Shown: positions 15,669-26,291, counted from the stretch's first letter. The stretch is 64,000 bases of DNA from Modicisalibacter ilicicola DSM 19980 (GCF_900128925.1 NZ_FQUJ01000005.1:124001-188000); one strand, 5' to 3'. The notes: a model not told the origin generated them from the letters alone. Translations and numbers: made by a program.

Positions 15669-16814
15669 ATGTCTCTTTCCTTGCTCGATGCCTCCCTGGC
15701 CGACCTGCGTCATGCCCTGCATGCCACGCCCGAACTCTCCGGGTGCGAGGCCATGACGGCCGAACGCATAGCCGCCTGGCTCGACGAAGCGGGTGCCGAT
15801 CGGGTGATCCGGCATCTGGGCGGGCAGGGCGTGGCAGGTGTGTTTCGTGGTCATGCACCGGGCCCTCGGGTGCTGTTGCGGGCCGAACTCGACGGCTTGC
15901 CCATCGATGAGCAAGGCGAGAGGGCCTGGCGTTCCACTTTGCCTCATGTGGCCCATAGCTGTGGCCATGACGGGCATATGGCCATGCTGCTGGGAGTCGC
16001 AAAGCGGCTGGCCGATGCGCGTCCGCGCCGGGGGGAGGTGGTGCTGCTGTTTCAACCCGCCGAAGAGACGGGGGACGGTGCTCGACGCATCGTCGATGCG
16101 CAGGGCTTCGCCGACATTCGACCGGACCATGCCTATGCGCTACACAATCTGCCTGGCCGCCCTGTCGGGGAGGTGTCGCTGCGTGCCGGCGCCTTCACCT
16201 GCGCCTCGCGGGGCTTGGTCGTGCGCCTCAACGGGCTCTGCTCCCATGCCGCACACCCCGAGCAGGGGCGCAGCCCGGCCATGGCGATGTGCCGTATCCT
16301 GCAAGGTCTCAAGCGCCTGCCCCAGCAGTTGCCGGACGATCATGGCCTGGTCATGGTGACCTTGATACATGCCCGGCTCGGTGAGGTCTCCTTTGGCACC
16401 TCCCCGGGGCAAGCCGAGGTCATGGCGACGCTTCGCACCGCCAGCGACGAGATGATGTGCGCCCTTGCCGAAGCCGCTATCGCCCTGGTGCGATCCGAGG
16501 CCGAGGAGTCGGATCTGGGGGTCGAGATAGACTGGCGCGACATGTTCACGGCGAGCATCAATGCGCCGCAAGCCGTCGAGGCCGTCGAGAAGGTCGTCGA
16601 GAGGCTCGGCTTGCCCCTGGACACTCTTGAATCGGCGCATCGCTGGTCCGAGGATTTCGGTGCCATCAGTGCTCTTTGTCAAGGAGCGATGTTCACCCTT
16701 GGGGCAGGCGAGGACTGCAAGCCCTTGCATCATCCCGAGTACGACTTTCCTGATTCAGTGCTGGAAACTGGCGTTAGCATTTTTTGTGGGCTCGTGGATC
16801 ATCACCTTGCATAA
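15669..16814 (+). CDS. M20 family metallo-amidohydrolase (hippurate hydrolase-like)
   Basis: Cytoplasmic di-metal peptidase or N-acyl amino acid amidohydrolase of 381 residues. Metal and catalytic motifs of the M20D group are present: SCGHDGHM (C98, H100, H103), AEETGDGARR (E132, E133) and HNLPGRP. The dimerisation insert follows (SRGLVVRLNGLCSHAAHPEQG). The exact substrate cannot be read from the sequence; N-acetyl or N-benzoyl amino acids are usual, and a link to ectoine breakdown (DoeB) is not supported because no ectoine genes adjoin. Confidence 0.86.
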   Translation: MSLSLLDASLADLRHALHATPELSGCEAMTAERIAAWLDEAGADRVIRHLGGQGVAGVFRGHAPGPRVLLRAELDGLPIDEQGERAWRSTLPHVAHSCGHDGHMAMLLGVAKRLADARPRRGEVVLLFQPAEETGDGARRIVDAQGFADIRPDHAYALHNLPGRPVGEVSLRAGAFTCASRGLVVRLNGLCSHAAHPEQGRSPAMAMCRILQGLKRLPQQLPDDHGLVMVTLIHARLGEVSFGTSPGQAEVMATLRTASDEMMCALAEAAIALVRSEAEESDLGVEIDWRDMFTASINAPQAVEAVEKVVERLGLPLDTLESAHRWSEDFGAISALCQGAMFTLGAGEDCKPLHHPEYDFPDSVLETGVSIFCGLVDHHLA

Positions 16815-17099
16815 TTGCCGAGAATTCTGCAGCCTTGTAAGAACTTATTAATTAAGTTTGACTCGCAAAGTGTCTGCTATTCGAGACGGATCAATTCAGG
16901 AGTCGTGGCAGTAGAAATACATCGTTGATACCCATGGCGACGATGGCGGGAAAGCACTGGCTCGAAAAGGCCAAATGTGCTTTCTTTTCCGGGGGAAGGA
17001 TGAGAGGCATCCATTTCGCCTCCTGATCGGACCTTGATGGTGGATCCAAAAAGTAAAGTTGCGTTGCGACTAGCGTTGTGAATAAGGAAGGAGTCTTAC
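16815..17099. other. Intergenic region before the OmpA-like lipoprotein gene
   Basis: Relatively AT-rich 285 bp with no convincing open frame. It must hold the promoter of the OmpA-like gene; a TTGACT at about 16858 lacks a well-placed -10, so I do not call a promoter. An AAGGAAGGAG ribosome site stands just before the ATG at 17100. Confidence 0.5.
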
Positions 17100-17990
17100 A
17101 TGAAGAAATCAACAACTGGCTTGCTACTCGGTTCTGCTTTGGTGGTCGGTCTGTCAGGCTGCGCCAGCTCCGGCGGTCAGTCCTCGATGAGTAGCGACAG
17201 CGGTGACAAGGCCTGGTACCAGACACCTTTCGTCTGTGGCCTGGCCGGCGGCTTGATCGGCGGTGGCATCGGTTATGCGACCAGCGGCGAGTCGGACGAG
17301 GACGACGGAGCGGCGCTGGGCGGTGTGGCCGGCGCGACTGCTGGCGCCCTGCTGTGCAGCGACTATTCCAGCCGGGTAGGCGACAGCGATGGCGATGGCG
17401 TCCCGGATGACCGCGATCAATGCCCAGGCACGCCGGCAGGCGTGGCAGTGGATGCCAACGGCTGCCCGCTCGACACCGACGGTGATGGCGTGCCCGACTA
17501 CAAGGACGAGTGCCCCGGGACTCCGGCGGGTGTCGAAGTCAATGCCTCCGGCTGCCCGCTCGATTCCGACGGTGACGGCGTGCCGGACTACATGGACCAG
17601 TGCCCGAACACCCCGGCGGGTGCCGAGGTCAATGCACTTGGCTGCGAAGACGACGTGGTGCTCGAAGACGTCAACTTCGAGTTCGATTCCGCCAAGCTGA
17701 CTGCCAACGCTGAACAGATTCTCAATGGCGTCGCCGACAAGCTGCGTGGCAACGAGAACGTTCGCGTGCGCCTCGAAGGGCACACCGACTCCGTTGGCTC
17801 CGACGCCTACAACAAGGATCTGTCCCAGCGCCGCGCCAACTCCGTGAAGGAGTACCTGGCGTCTCGGGGCATCGCCGAGAGCCGCATGCAGGCCATCGGC
17901 TACGGCGAGGAACAGCCGATCGCCACCAACGAAACCGAGGCTGGACGCGCGAAAAACCGCCGTGTCGAACTCGGCGAGTGGGAGCAGTAA
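17100..17990 (+). CDS. OmpA-family lipoprotein with thrombospondin type 3 repeats
   Basis: Outer-membrane lipoprotein of 296 residues. The lipobox LSGC places the lipidated Cys at residue 21. A glycine-zipper segment (GLAGGLIGGGIGYA and GGVAGATAGALL, about 49-84) is followed by three acidic TSP3-type calcium-binding repeats (DSDGDGVPD, DTDGDGVPD, DSDGDGVPD, about 94-180). The C-terminal OmpA domain binds peptidoglycan (EGHTDSVGSDAYNKDLSQRR and KNRRVEL). This architecture is common for structural outer-membrane to peptidoglycan anchors. The acidic repeats fit a halophile. A strong terminator follows. Confidence 0.93.
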   Translation: MKKSTTGLLLGSALVVGLSGCASSGGQSSMSSDSGDKAWYQTPFVCGLAGGLIGGGIGYATSGESDEDDGAALGGVAGATAGALLCSDYSSRVGDSDGDGVPDDRDQCPGTPAGVAVDANGCPLDTDGDGVPDYKDECPGTPAGVEVNASGCPLDSDGDGVPDYMDQCPNTPAGAEVNALGCEDDVVLEDVNFEFDSAKLTANAEQILNGVADKLRGNENVRVRLEGHTDSVGSDAYNKDLSQRRANSVKEYLASRGIAESRMQAIGYGEEQPIATNETEAGRAKNRRVELGEWEQ

Positions 17991-18030
17991 GCGCCAGGTC
18001 GCGCTTGCCGAAAGTATTCGGCAGTCATGG

Positions 18031-18058
18031 AAGGGGTGCCTCGGGGCGCCCCTTTTTT
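18031..18058 (+). terminator. Terminator after the OmpA-like gene
   Basis: AAGGGGTGCC and GGCGCCCCTT form a 10-bp stem (one G-T pair) with loop TCGG, followed by a run of T. Confidence 0.9.
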
Positions 18059-18268
18059 ATCGATCACAGGTGTGCCAGGTGCGCCATGGGCCGATCGTGG
18101 ACGCGATCGGGTATGGACGCCGGTAGCCGGCGACTGCTAATGTTTCGGCCCTCGCATTCTGCGTGTCTAGCACTGTCTCACGAGCGCTGATCCGAGAGGG
18201 CAGCGGTTCGTGCTGGCTAGGCAGAGGACGTGGAGGCCATCGTCAATTTCGCTATTCTCCTGCGATAC

Positions 18269-18289
18269 GTGCTCCCTGGTATGGAGCAC
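18269..18289 (+). promoter_or_regulatory. Candidate thrS operator: tRNA-Thr anticodon-arm mimic
   Basis: GTGCTCC and GGAGCAC form a perfect 7-bp stem around the 7-nt loop CTGGTAT. Read as an anticodon loop this is C32 U33 G34 G35 U36 A37 U38, meaning the tRNA-Thr GGU anticodon with U33 in place. It ends 25 nt before the thrS ATG. E. coli ThrRS represses its own translation by binding an anticodon-like hairpin in its mRNA leader, so this is a likely autoregulatory operator. Confidence 0.68.
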
Positions 18290-18314
18290 CACTGCGCTCA
18301 AGGACGCTTTTTTC

Positions 18315-20213
18315 ATGCCCATTGTGACCCTGCCGGATGGCAGCCAACGAACCTTCGAAGAACCCCCGACGATCATGCAGCTGGCCGAGTCCATCGGCCC
18401 TGGCCTGGCCAAGGCCTGCGTGGGTGGCAAGATCGACGGCGTGCCCGTCGATGCGGCGGATGTCATCGATCATGATGCCGAGGTCGCCATCCTCACTGCC
18501 CGGGACGACGAAGGGCTCGAAATCATTCGCCACTCCTGCGCTCACTTGATCGGCCACGCCGTCAAGCAGCTCTATCCCGAGGCCAAGATGGCGATCGGGC
18601 CGGTGATCGAGGATGGCTTCTACTACGATATCGACTTCGGTCGTTCGGTGACCCCGGAGGATCTCGCCGCGATCGAGCGGCGCATGAAGGAGTTGATCGA
18701 CAAGGGCTATGACGTGGTGCGCGAATACGTCGATCGCGATCAGGCGATGCTGGCCTTCCTGCACCGTGACGAGCCGTACAAGCAGGAGATCGTGAGAGGG
18801 ATCGACGAAGGCGAGACCATTCGCCTGTATCACCACGAAGAATATGTCGACATGTGTCGCGGCCCCCATGTGCCGAACACTCGACACCTCAAGGCATTCA
18901 AGCTGACCAAGCTGGCCGGCGCCTACTGGCGCGGCGATGCCGGCAACCCGATGCTCACGCGCATCTACGGCACCGCCTGGCCGGACAACAAGCAGCTCAA
19001 GGCCTATCTCAAGCGCCTCGAGGAGGCCGAGAAGCGCGATCATCGCAAGCTGGCCAAGCGCATGGACCTGTTCCACCTGCAGGAAGAGGCGCCGGGCATG
19101 GTCTTCTGGCACCCCAATGGCTGGACCATCTACCAGGCCCTCGAACAGTACATGCGCCGGGTTCAGCGTGAGCATGGCTATCAGGAGATCAAGACCCCCC
19201 AGGTGATCGACCTGTCGCTGTGGAAGAAGTCCGGGCACTGGGGGCACTACTCCGAACTGATGTTCGTCACTGAGTCGGAGAAGCGTGACTTCGCGGTCAA
19301 GCCGATGAACTGCCCGGGGCACGTGCAGGTCTTCAATCAGGGCCTAAAGAGCTATCGCGATCTGCCCCTGCGCCTGGCCGAGTTCGGTAGCTGCCACCGT
19401 AACGAGCCGTCCGGCTCGCTGCATGGCCTGATGCGGGTTCGAGCCTTCACCCAGGATGACGCGCATATCTTCTGCAGCGAGGCCCAGATTCAGTCCGAGG
19501 CGGAAGCCTTCATCCAGTTGACGCTTCAGGTCTATCGCGATCTGGGCTTCGAGGATGTCGAGCTCAAGCTTTCCACGCGTCCCGACTCCTATGTGGGTGA
19601 GCCGGAAAACTGGGAACGGGCCGAGAAGGGGCTGGCCCAGGCCCTGGATGCCTCGGGCCTGGAGTGGGAGCTGCTGCCGGGAGAAGGCGCCTTCTACGGC
19701 CCCAAGATCGAGTTTTCGCTGCGCGACTGCCTCAATCGTGTCTGGCAATGCGGCACGCTGCAGCTCGACTTCAACCTGCCCGGGCGCCTTGGCGCCCAGT
19801 ATGTCGACGAAGATGGCGCACGCAAGACCCCGGTCATGCTGCACCGCGCGATTCTGGGTTCCTTCGAGCGCTTCCTGGGTATTCTGATCGAGCACTACGC
19901 CGGGGCGTTGCCGCTGTGGCTGGCACCTCAGCAGGCGGTGGTGCTCACCATCACCGATGCCCAGCGCGATTATGCCGTGAAACTCGAACGCCGGCTGCAG
20001 AAAATCGGGCTTCGCGTCAAGGCGGACTTGAGGAACGAGAAGATCGGCTTTAAAATCCGTGAGCATACGTTGCAGAAGGTTCCGTACCTGCTGATTGTAG
20101 GTGACAAGGAAATCGAGTCTGACTCGGTGGCCGTTCGCACTCGCAGTGGCGAAGACCTGGGCACCTTACAGGTGGAGGAACTGATCGCCCGACTCGAGGC
20201 CGAGCGGGACTGA
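18315..20213 (+). CDS. thrS: Threonine-tRNA ligase
   Basis: Charges tRNA-Thr. The 632-residue protein has an N-terminal TGS domain (about 1-61), an SAD editing domain with the zinc and hydrolysis motifs ([27 protein letters not shown]), a class II catalytic core ([10 protein letters not shown] supplies the zinc Cys; FRNEPSG-like [17 protein letters not shown] is motif 2) and an anticodon-binding C-terminus. The ATG at 18315 gives the family N-terminus [10 protein letters not shown]. First gene of the thrS-infC-rpmI-rplT-pheST-ihfA block; translation is probably controlled by the leader hairpin. Confidence 0.97.
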   Translation: MPIVTLPDGSQRTFEEPPTIMQLAESIGPGLAKACVGGKIDGVPVDAADVIDHDAEVAILTARDDEGLEIIRHSCAHLIGHAVKQLYPEAKMAIGPVIEDGFYYDIDFGRSVTPEDLAAIERRMKELIDKGYDVVREYVDRDQAMLAFLHRDEPYKQEIVRGIDEGETIRLYHHEEYVDMCRGPHVPNTRHLKAFKLTKLAGAYWRGDAGNPMLTRIYGTAWPDNKQLKAYLKRLEEAEKRDHRKLAKRMDLFHLQEEAPGMVFWHPNGWTIYQALEQYMRRVQREHGYQEIKTPQVIDLSLWKKSGHWGHYSELMFVTESEKRDFAVKPMNCPGHVQVFNQGLKSYRDLPLRLAEFGSCHRNEPSGSLHGLMRVRAFTQDDAHIFCSEAQIQSEAEAFIQLTLQVYRDLGFEDVELKLSTRPDSYVGEPENWERAEKGLAQALDASGLEWELLPGEGAFYGPKIEFSLRDCLNRVWQCGTLQLDFNLPGRLGAQYVDEDGARKTPVMLHRAILGSFERFLGILIEHYAGALPLWLAPQQAVVLTITDAQRDYAVKLERRLQKIGLRVKADLRNEKIGFKIREHTLQKVPYLLIVGDKEIESDSVAVRTRSGEDLGTLQVEELIARLEAERD

Positions 20214-20244
20214 CGACAACGTCAACCGGAACGGAGGCTTTACG

Positions 20245-20784
20245 ATCAAGCGGAATAATCAGCGCGGGCGCCCCCAAGACAAGCGCCCCCCAATGAATGA
20301 CCGAATCCAGGAAGATCAGGTTCGTCTGATCGAGAGCGATGGCGAGCAGGTGGGGGTCGTTCCGACCAGCGAGGCCTTGGCACGTGCCGAGGCAGCCGGA
20401 TTGGACCTCGTCCAGATTTCCAACGCGGACCCCATCGTCTGCAAGATCATGGATTACGGCAAGTTCCTCTTTGAGCAGAAGAAGCAGAAAGCCGCTCAGA
20501 AGAAGAAGACCAAGCAGATCCAGGTCAAGGAGGTAAAATTCCGGCCTGGCACCGACGAGGGAGACTATCAGGTGAAGCTCAAGAACCTGATACGCTTCCT
20601 CGAAGGTGGCGACAAGGGCAAGGTCACGCTGCGTTTTCGCGGTCGTGAAATGGCGCACCAGGATATCGGCCGCCGGCTGATGGAGCGGATCGCGTCGGAT
20701 CTCGAAGAACTGGCGACCGTCGAATCCTTTCCCAAGATGGAAGGGCGTCAGATGGTCATGATCCTTGCCCCCAAGAAGAAGTGA
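20245..20784 (+). CDS. infC: Translation initiation factor IF-3 (AUC start codon)
   Basis: IF-3 binds the 30S subunit and rejects non-canonical start codons. The 179-residue protein has the N-domain, the Lys-rich linker ([15 protein letters not shown]) and the C-domain ([27 protein letters not shown]). No ATG, GTG or TTG gives a full N-terminus: the first ATG (20293) lacks a ribosome site. The reading frame is open to an ATC at 20245, which stands 8 nt after a strong ACGGAGG. E. coli infC uses AUU for autoregulation, so AUC here should do the same: high IF-3 blocks its own initiation. Confidence 0.93.
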   Translation: MKRNNQRGRPQDKRPPMNDRIQEDQVRLIESDGEQVGVVPTSEALARAEAAGLDLVQISNADPIVCKIMDYGKFLFEQKKQKAAQKKKTKQIQVKEVKFRPGTDEGDYQVKLKNLIRFLEGGDKGKVTLRFRGREMAHQDIGRRLMERIASDLEELATVESFPKMEGRQMVMILAPKKK

Positions 20785-20802
20785 TCCGCCGGCAAGTCAA
20801 CG

Positions 20803-20832
20803 GATGGCTGCGATCAACGTATCGCGGCCATC
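20803..20832 (+). promoter_or_regulatory. Hairpin between infC and rpmI
   Basis: A 12-bp stem with one G-T pair and a 6-nt loop (CAACGT) lies in the 89-bp infC-rpmI gap; the arms are 20803-20814 and 20821-20832. No T run follows, so it is not a terminator. In E. coli this leader is bound by L20, which represses rpmI and rplT; a similar role here is possible but unproved. Confidence 0.45.
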
Positions 20833-20873
20833 GGCCACGGATTTTCTAAAGAAACCGAGTGGAGTGTTCCCTC

Positions 20874-21068
20874 ATGCCGAAAATCAAGAGTAACAGTGGC
20901 GCTGCCAAGCGCTTCAAGAAGACTGCCAATGGCTTCAAGCACAAGCAGTCCTTCCGTAGCCACATCCTGACCAAGAAGTCCACCAAGCGTAAGCGTCAGC
21001 TGCGCGGCACCAAACTGATTCATGACGCCGACAAGGCGCTGATTCAGCGCATGCTGCCCAACCTGTAA
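20874..21068 (+). CDS. rpmI: 50S ribosomal protein L35
   Basis: A 64-residue, highly basic protein beginning [17 protein letters not shown], the invariant L35 start, and ending in RMLPNL. The ATG at 20874 is chosen over an upstream in-frame ATG (20859) because it gives the family N-terminus; a GGAG lies 10 nt upstream. It sits between infC and rplT as in most bacteria. Confidence 0.97.
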   Translation: MPKIKSNSGAAKRFKKTANGFKHKQSFRSHILTKKSTKRKRQLRGTKLIHDADKALIQRMLPNL

Positions 21069-21103
21069 CGCCCGGTCGAATTCCCTAACGTCAGGAGAAA
21101 GCT

Positions 21104-21457
21104 ATGACTCGTGTCAAGCGCGGCGTCGTCGCACGTCGTCGTCACAAGAAGATCATGAAGCAGGCCAAGGGCTACTACGGCGCCCGGTCTCGCGTGTTCC
21201 GCGTCGCCAAGCAGGCGGTCATCAAGGCAGGGCAGTACGCCTACCGTGACCGTCGGCAGCGCAAGCGCCAGTTTCGCGCCCTGTGGATCGCACGTATCAA
21301 CGCCGCGGCACGCCAGAATGGCCTGTCCTACAGCCGTTTCATTGCCGGTCTCAAGCAGGCAGGCATCGAAATCGACCGCAAGGTGCTGGCCGATCTCGCC
21401 GTTCATGAAAAGGCCACCTTTGCCGCCATCGTCGAGAAGGCCAAGGCTGCTCAGTAA
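21104..21457 (+). CDS. rplT: 50S ribosomal protein L20
   Basis: A 117-residue basic protein with the L20 signatures [31 protein letters not shown] and [21 protein letters not shown]. Besides its role in 50S assembly, L20 is the autogenous repressor of the rpmI-rplT transcript in E. coli. An AGGAGAAAG ribosome site precedes it. A strong terminator follows 47 bp downstream. Confidence 0.97.
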   Translation: MTRVKRGVVARRRHKKIMKQAKGYYGARSRVFRVAKQAVIKAGQYAYRDRRQRKRQFRALWIARINAAARQNGLSYSRFIAGLKQAGIEIDRKVLADLAVHEKATFAAIVEKAKAAQ

Positions 21458-21504
21458 GTGATGCGTTCGGTTGCGATGAGTGACCGGCGTCATCGTGAAC
21501 GTTG

Positions 21505-21539
21505 CAGGGGAAGAGCAGCCGCTCTTCCCCTGTTTTTTT
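21505..21539 (+). terminator. Strong terminator between rplT and pheS
   Basis: CAGGGGAAGAGC and GCTCTTCCCCTG form a perfect 12-bp stem with loop AGCC and a run of seven T. It sits where enterics have the pheM attenuator, but no Phe-rich leader peptide precedes the hairpin: the only frame (ATG at 21461) has no Phe codon before it. pheST must rely on readthrough or on its own promoter. Confidence 0.92.
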
Positions 21540-21584
21540 GACCGCAGTAAAAGGCGGTCTGCGACATGGACTTTATTGGAGTAA

Positions 21585-22607
<1,023 letters not shown>

Positions 22608-22634
22608 ACCGCTCAAAGGATACGGGTAAGAAAG

Positions 22635-25019
22635 ATGAAATTTTCCGAACAGTGGCTGCGCGAATGGGTATCGCCGACGCTCTCGACCCAGGCGCTGGCC
22701 GACCAGATCACCATGGCCGGCCTCGAGGTGGATGCCGTGGAGGCGGTCGCGGCAAGATTCGATGGCGTCTTCGTCGCCGAGGTCGTCGGCAAGGAACCGC
22801 ATCCGGATGCCGACAAGCTCAGCGTGTGCCGGGTCGACGACGGTTCCGGCGACACACCCCAGGTGGTGTGTGGCGCGCCCAATGTGGCGGTCGGACAGAA
22901 GGTGCCATTCGCCCGGGTCGGCGCGACGCTGCCGGGCGACTTCAAGATTCGCAAGGCCAAGCTGCGTGGTGTCGAATCCCGAGGCATGATCTGTTCCGCC
23001 TCGGAACTGGGCCTGGAAGAGGAGACCTCGCCAGGCATCCTGGAGTTGCCGACGGGCGCCCCGACAGGCGAGGATCTGCGGGCCTGGATGATGCTCGACG
23101 ACACGACCATCGAGGTCGACCTGACCCCCAATCGCGGTGACTGCCTGAGCGTGAAAGGCCTGGCGCGGGAAGTCGGGGTGCTCAATCGCTTGCCGTTGCA
23201 GGAGCCTGATCTGGCACCGTTGCCGGCGGCGCATGATGCCGTCTTCCCGGTACGCGTCAGCGCACCCGAGCAGTGCCCGCGCTATGTCGGCCGGGTGATC
23301 CGCAATATCGATGTCACGGCCCAGACGCCGTTGTGGATGATCGAACGGCTGCGGCGTGGCGGGGTGCGCTCCATCGATGCGGTGGTCGATGTCACCAACT
23401 ATGTGATGCTCGAGCTGGGTCAGCCGTTGCACGCCTTCGATCTGGCCAACCTGCATGAGGCCGTCGAGGTGCGTACCGCGCGCGAAGGCGAACGTCTGGT
23501 GCTGCTCGACGGTCAGGACATCGCATTGCGTGAGGGCACGCTGGTCATCGCCGATACCGCCAAGGTCCTGGCGATCGCCGGGGTGATGGGCGGCGAGCAC
23601 TCCGGTGTCAACCCGCAGACACGCGACGTGTTCCTCGAGTCGGCCTTCTTTTCGCCCTTGGCCATCGCCGGGCAGGCGCGCTCCTATGGCTTGCACACCG
23701 ATGCCTCGCACCGTTTCGAGCGCGGGGTCGATCCTGAACTGGCCCGTCAGGCGGCGGAACGGGCCACGGCGCTCTTGATTCAGATCGCCGGAGGCGAGCC
23801 AGGCCCGCTCAGCGAGACCGCGAGTCCCGATCATCTTCCCGTGGAGCGCCAGGTGCCGCTGCGTGCGGCAAGACTCGAGCAGTGTCTGAACCTCGTGCTG
23901 CCCGGTGCGGAGGTGGTCGAGATTCTTGAGCGTCTCGGCATGCAAGTCGTCGCGAATGGCGACGGTGCCTGGCAGGTCACGGTCCCGAGTTGGCGCTTCG
24001 ATATCGCCATCGAGGAGGATCTGATCGAAGAGTTGGCGCGTATCCATGGCTACAATCGGTTGCCGGTACGCCGCCCGGCCGCCCGACTGGCGCTCAGGGC
24101 CGATGGCGAGAGTCGGCCGCCCCTGGCGCGTCTGCGGCGCCAGCTGGTGGCCCGCGGCTATCAGGAGGCCATCAGCTACAGCTTCGTCTCGCCGGAACTG
24201 CAGGCGCTGCTGGCACCGGGCGAGAGTGCCCCGCGGCTGGCCAACCCGATTTCCAGCGACATGGCCGTCATGCGGGCGAGCCTGTTTCCGGGACTCATCA
24301 AGGCGCTGATGCACAACCTCAACCGCCAGCAGACGCGTATCCGGCTGTTCGAGACCGGCCTGGTGTTTCGCGGCGACCTCGATAGCGTGGAGCAGACGGC
24401 CATGCTCGGTGGTGCGATATGCGGCGCTCGCGATCCCGAAGGCTGGGCGGCCCGCAGCGAAGGCGTGGATTTCTTCGACCTCAAGGGGGACGTGGAAAGC
24501 CTGTCGAGCGTGGGCGGTGATGCGGCAGCCTGGCGGTTCGAACCGGCGGAGCATCCGGCGTTGCACCCGGGCCAGAGTGCCAGAGTGTTCCACCGTGGCG
24601 AAGCCGTGGGGTGGCTGGGGGCGCTGCATCCCGCGGTACGTGCCGAACTGGGAATCAAGCTCGAGGTCTTCGTCTTCGAGGTGCGTCTTGATGCCCTGAC
24701 CGAGGGGCGTCTGCCGAGCTTCGCCGCACTGTCGCGCTTTCCCGAGGTGCGTCGTGACCTGGCGCTGGTGGTGGACGAGGAGGTGCCGGTCCAGGCATTG
24801 CTCGACACGCTGCGCAAGCGGGCGGGCGAATGGCTCTCCGACCTGCGCCTGTTCGATGTCTATCAAGGGGGCGGGGTTGTCAAGGGCAAGAAGAGTGTGG
24901 CCCTGGGCTTGACCTGGCAACATCCATCGCGCACGCTTAATGACGAGGAAATCAACCAGTTAATCGATGCGATCGTCACCGAGTCCCGCCAGCGCTTCGG
25001 CGCCGAACTGCGAGGCTGA
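22635..25019 (+). CDS. pheT: Phenylalanine-tRNA ligase beta subunit
   Basis: Editing and tRNA-binding subunit of PheRS, 794 residues. Domains in order: an EMAP/tRNA-binding OB fold (about 39-150; [29 protein letters not shown]), B3/B4 editing, B5 ([16 protein letters not shown]), a degenerate synthetase core, and a C-terminal ferredoxin-like anticodon-binding domain ([14 protein letters not shown]). Length and order match E. coli. A long open frame on the opposite strand (21798-24923) is a shadow caused by GC-rich codon use. Confidence 0.97.
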   Translation: MKFSEQWLREWVSPTLSTQALADQITMAGLEVDAVEAVAARFDGVFVAEVVGKEPHPDADKLSVCRVDDGSGDTPQVVCGAPNVAVGQKVPFARVGATLPGDFKIRKAKLRGVESRGMICSASELGLEEETSPGILELPTGAPTGEDLRAWMMLDDTTIEVDLTPNRGDCLSVKGLAREVGVLNRLPLQEPDLAPLPAAHDAVFPVRVSAPEQCPRYVGRVIRNIDVTAQTPLWMIERLRRGGVRSIDAVVDVTNYVMLELGQPLHAFDLANLHEAVEVRTAREGERLVLLDGQDIALREGTLVIADTAKVLAIAGVMGGEHSGVNPQTRDVFLESAFFSPLAIAGQARSYGLHTDASHRFERGVDPELARQAAERATALLIQIAGGEPGPLSETASPDHLPVERQVPLRAARLEQCLNLVLPGAEVVEILERLGMQVVANGDGAWQVTVPSWRFDIAIEEDLIEELARIHGYNRLPVRRPAARLALRADGESRPPLARLRRQLVARGYQEAISYSFVSPELQALLAPGESAPRLANPISSDMAVMRASLFPGLIKALMHNLNRQQTRIRLFETGLVFRGDLDSVEQTAMLGGAICGARDPEGWAARSEGVDFFDLKGDVESLSSVGGDAAAWRFEPAEHPALHPGQSARVFHRGEAVGWLGALHPAVRAELGIKLEVFVFEVRLDALTEGRLPSFAALSRFPEVRRDLALVVDEEVPVQALLDTLRKRAGEWLSDLRLFDVYQGGGVVKGKKSVALGLTWQHPSRTLNDEEINQLIDAIVTESRQRFGAELRG

Positions 25020-25048
25020 ACGTCGACATCCTGAACGAGGGCATGGTT

Positions 25049-25369
25049 ATGGGTGCGTTGACCAAGGCGGAGTTGGCAGAACACCTGCATAGCGAGCTGG
25101 GGTTCTCGAAGCGTGAGGCGAAGACGATGGTGGAAGCCTTCTTCGAGGAGATTCGCGGCTGCCTGCGCGAGAACGAGCAGGTCAAGCTATCAGGGTTCGG
25201 CAATTTCGATCTGCGCGACAAGGGCGAGCGTCCGGGACGCAATCCCAAGACCGGCGAAGAAATTCCCATCTCGGCACGCCGCGTGGTCACCTTTCGCCCG
25301 GGGCAGAAGCTCAAGGCGCGGGTCGAGGATTTTTCCCGGCAAGCTCCGCTTCAGAGTGCCGGCACCTGA
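25049..25369 (+). CDS. ihfA: Integration host factor alpha subunit
   Basis: DNA-bending protein, half of the IHF heterodimer. 106 residues with the canonical run [20 protein letters not shown] and the DNA-intercalating arm [20 protein letters not shown]. Two in-frame ATGs exist (25043 and 25049). I choose 25049 because GAACGAGG is at proper distance and MGALTKAEL matches the family start. It follows pheT by 29 bp, the same order as in enterics. Confidence 0.96.
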   Translation: MGALTKAELAEHLHSELGFSKREAKTMVEAFFEEIRGCLRENEQVKLSGFGNFDLRDKGERPGRNPKTGEEIPISARRVVTFRPGQKLKARVEDFSRQAPLQSAGT

Positions 25370-25388
25370 ATTTTGCTCACTCCTCTCG

Positions 25389-25424
25389 TACGCCGACGCC
25401 ACCCCACGGGGTGGCGTCGGCGTA
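25389..25424. terminator. Near-perfect 36-bp palindrome after ihfA
   Basis: Two 17-nt arms (25389-25405 and 25408-25424) are exact reverse complements separated by only 2 nt, so the hairpin would open to a 4-8-nt loop. No T run follows on either strand. It lies between convergent ihfA and the DUF2788 gene and probably blocks read-through or protects the 3' ends. Confidence 0.6.
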
Positions 25425-25443
25425 TGGGTAGTCCTCTACGGCA

Positions 25444-25653
25444 CTACATGGCGCTGCCCTTCTCGAGCAGCTCGGTGATCACCGTCTTGATGGCGAATCC
25501 CAGCATCCCTGCGCCCAGCACGATGAACAGCATGACGGTACCGAACTTGCCGGCATTGGACTTGCGAGCCAGGTCCCAGATGATGAAGCACATGAAAAGT
25601 ATCAGCCCTCCGATCATCAGTGGCGTGATCCAGGCTTCGAATGTGTTCTCCAT
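25444..25653 (-). CDS. DUF2788 family small membrane protein
   Basis: A 69-residue protein with two membrane helices (about 9-28 and 38-58) and the DUF2788 core IIWDLARKSNAGKFGT. The ATG at 25653 follows a GGAGGG site; longer in-frame upstream sequence lacks one. Function unknown. Convergent with ihfA. Confidence 0.82.
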   Translation of the reverse strand: MENTFEAWITPLMIGGLILFMCFIIWDLARKSNAGKFGTVMLFIVLGAGMLGFAIKTVITELLEKGSAM

Positions 25654-25759
25654 GATTCCCTCCATGCGATGAGGCGCCCAGTATAACGGCCGGAAAGGGG
25701 GCTGCGCATGCGAAGGGGAGCGGTGTCTCGGGGGCTGCATGGGCGAGGCACCGTTTACA

Positions 25760-25768
25760 TGCTAATAT
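25760..25768 (+). promoter_or_regulatory. Extended -10 promoter of the flavodoxin gene
   Basis: TGCTAATAT (TG at 25760, hexamer TAATAT 25763-25768) is a good extended -10 about 30 bp before the start; no matching -35 is needed for this promoter class. Confidence 0.5.
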
Positions 25769-25798
25769 CTCGGCAAATTTCTCAGACGAATGAGTCTC

Positions 25799-26263
25799 AT
25801 GTCTACGCTCAAGATCTTTGTCGCCACCATGTACGGTGGCTCCCTGGACGTGGCCGAGCAGGTCAAGCCGTTGTTCGAGGATGTCGGCTATGCGGTGACC
25901 ATCCATGAACAGCCCACCCTCGAGGATCTGGCCGAGCCGTCGGCGGCGTTGGCGCTGTTCTGCATTTCCACCACGGGCAGTGGCGATTATCCGGGCAACT
26001 TCGCCGCGCTGGCCCGGGACATTGCCGAGCAAGGCCCGGATCTGAGTCACCTGCGCTACGGACTGATCGCCCTGGGAGACAGCTCCTACGGCGATACCTT
26101 CTGCGGAGCAGGGCGTGCGCTGGATGCACTGCTCGAGGAGCATGGCGCCGTGCGGCTCGGAGAGCGCCTGGAGGTGGATGCGATGGAAACCTTCATGGCC
26201 GACGACGAGGCGGTACCCTGGGTCGAGGCGTGGATCGCCGAGCAGGAACTGTCTCGCACCTGA
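25799..26263 (+). CDS. MioC-like flavodoxin
   Basis: A 154-residue FMN-binding flavodoxin domain with the phosphate loop near TMYGGSLDVAEQV and the FMN-contact segments STTGSGDYPGNF and GLIALGDSSYGDTFCGAG. The DTFCGA run is shared with E. coli MioC, which supports biotin synthase. The start could be 25790 or 25799; both lack a strong ribosome site. Electron carrier role, partner unknown. The next gene follows after 28 bp. Confidence 0.88.
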   Translation: MSTLKIFVATMYGGSLDVAEQVKPLFEDVGYAVTIHEQPTLEDLAEPSAALALFCISTTGSGDYPGNFAALARDIAEQGPDLSHLRYGLIALGDSSYGDTFCGAGRALDALLEEHGAVRLGERLEVDAMETFMADDEAVPWVEAWIAEQELSRT

Positions 26264-26291
26264 AATGCCGACGGACTAGGAACTTTGCATC

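Noticed and set aside
21461-21541. pheM-like leader peptide before pheS
   Set aside because: The frame from ATG 21461 reads through the terminator and has Phe codons only in the T run after the stem, so it cannot act as an attenuator control peptide.
25799-26263. MioC-like gene as a marker of oriC
   Set aside because: In E. coli mioC adjoins oriC, but here there are no DnaA boxes or origin genes near it.
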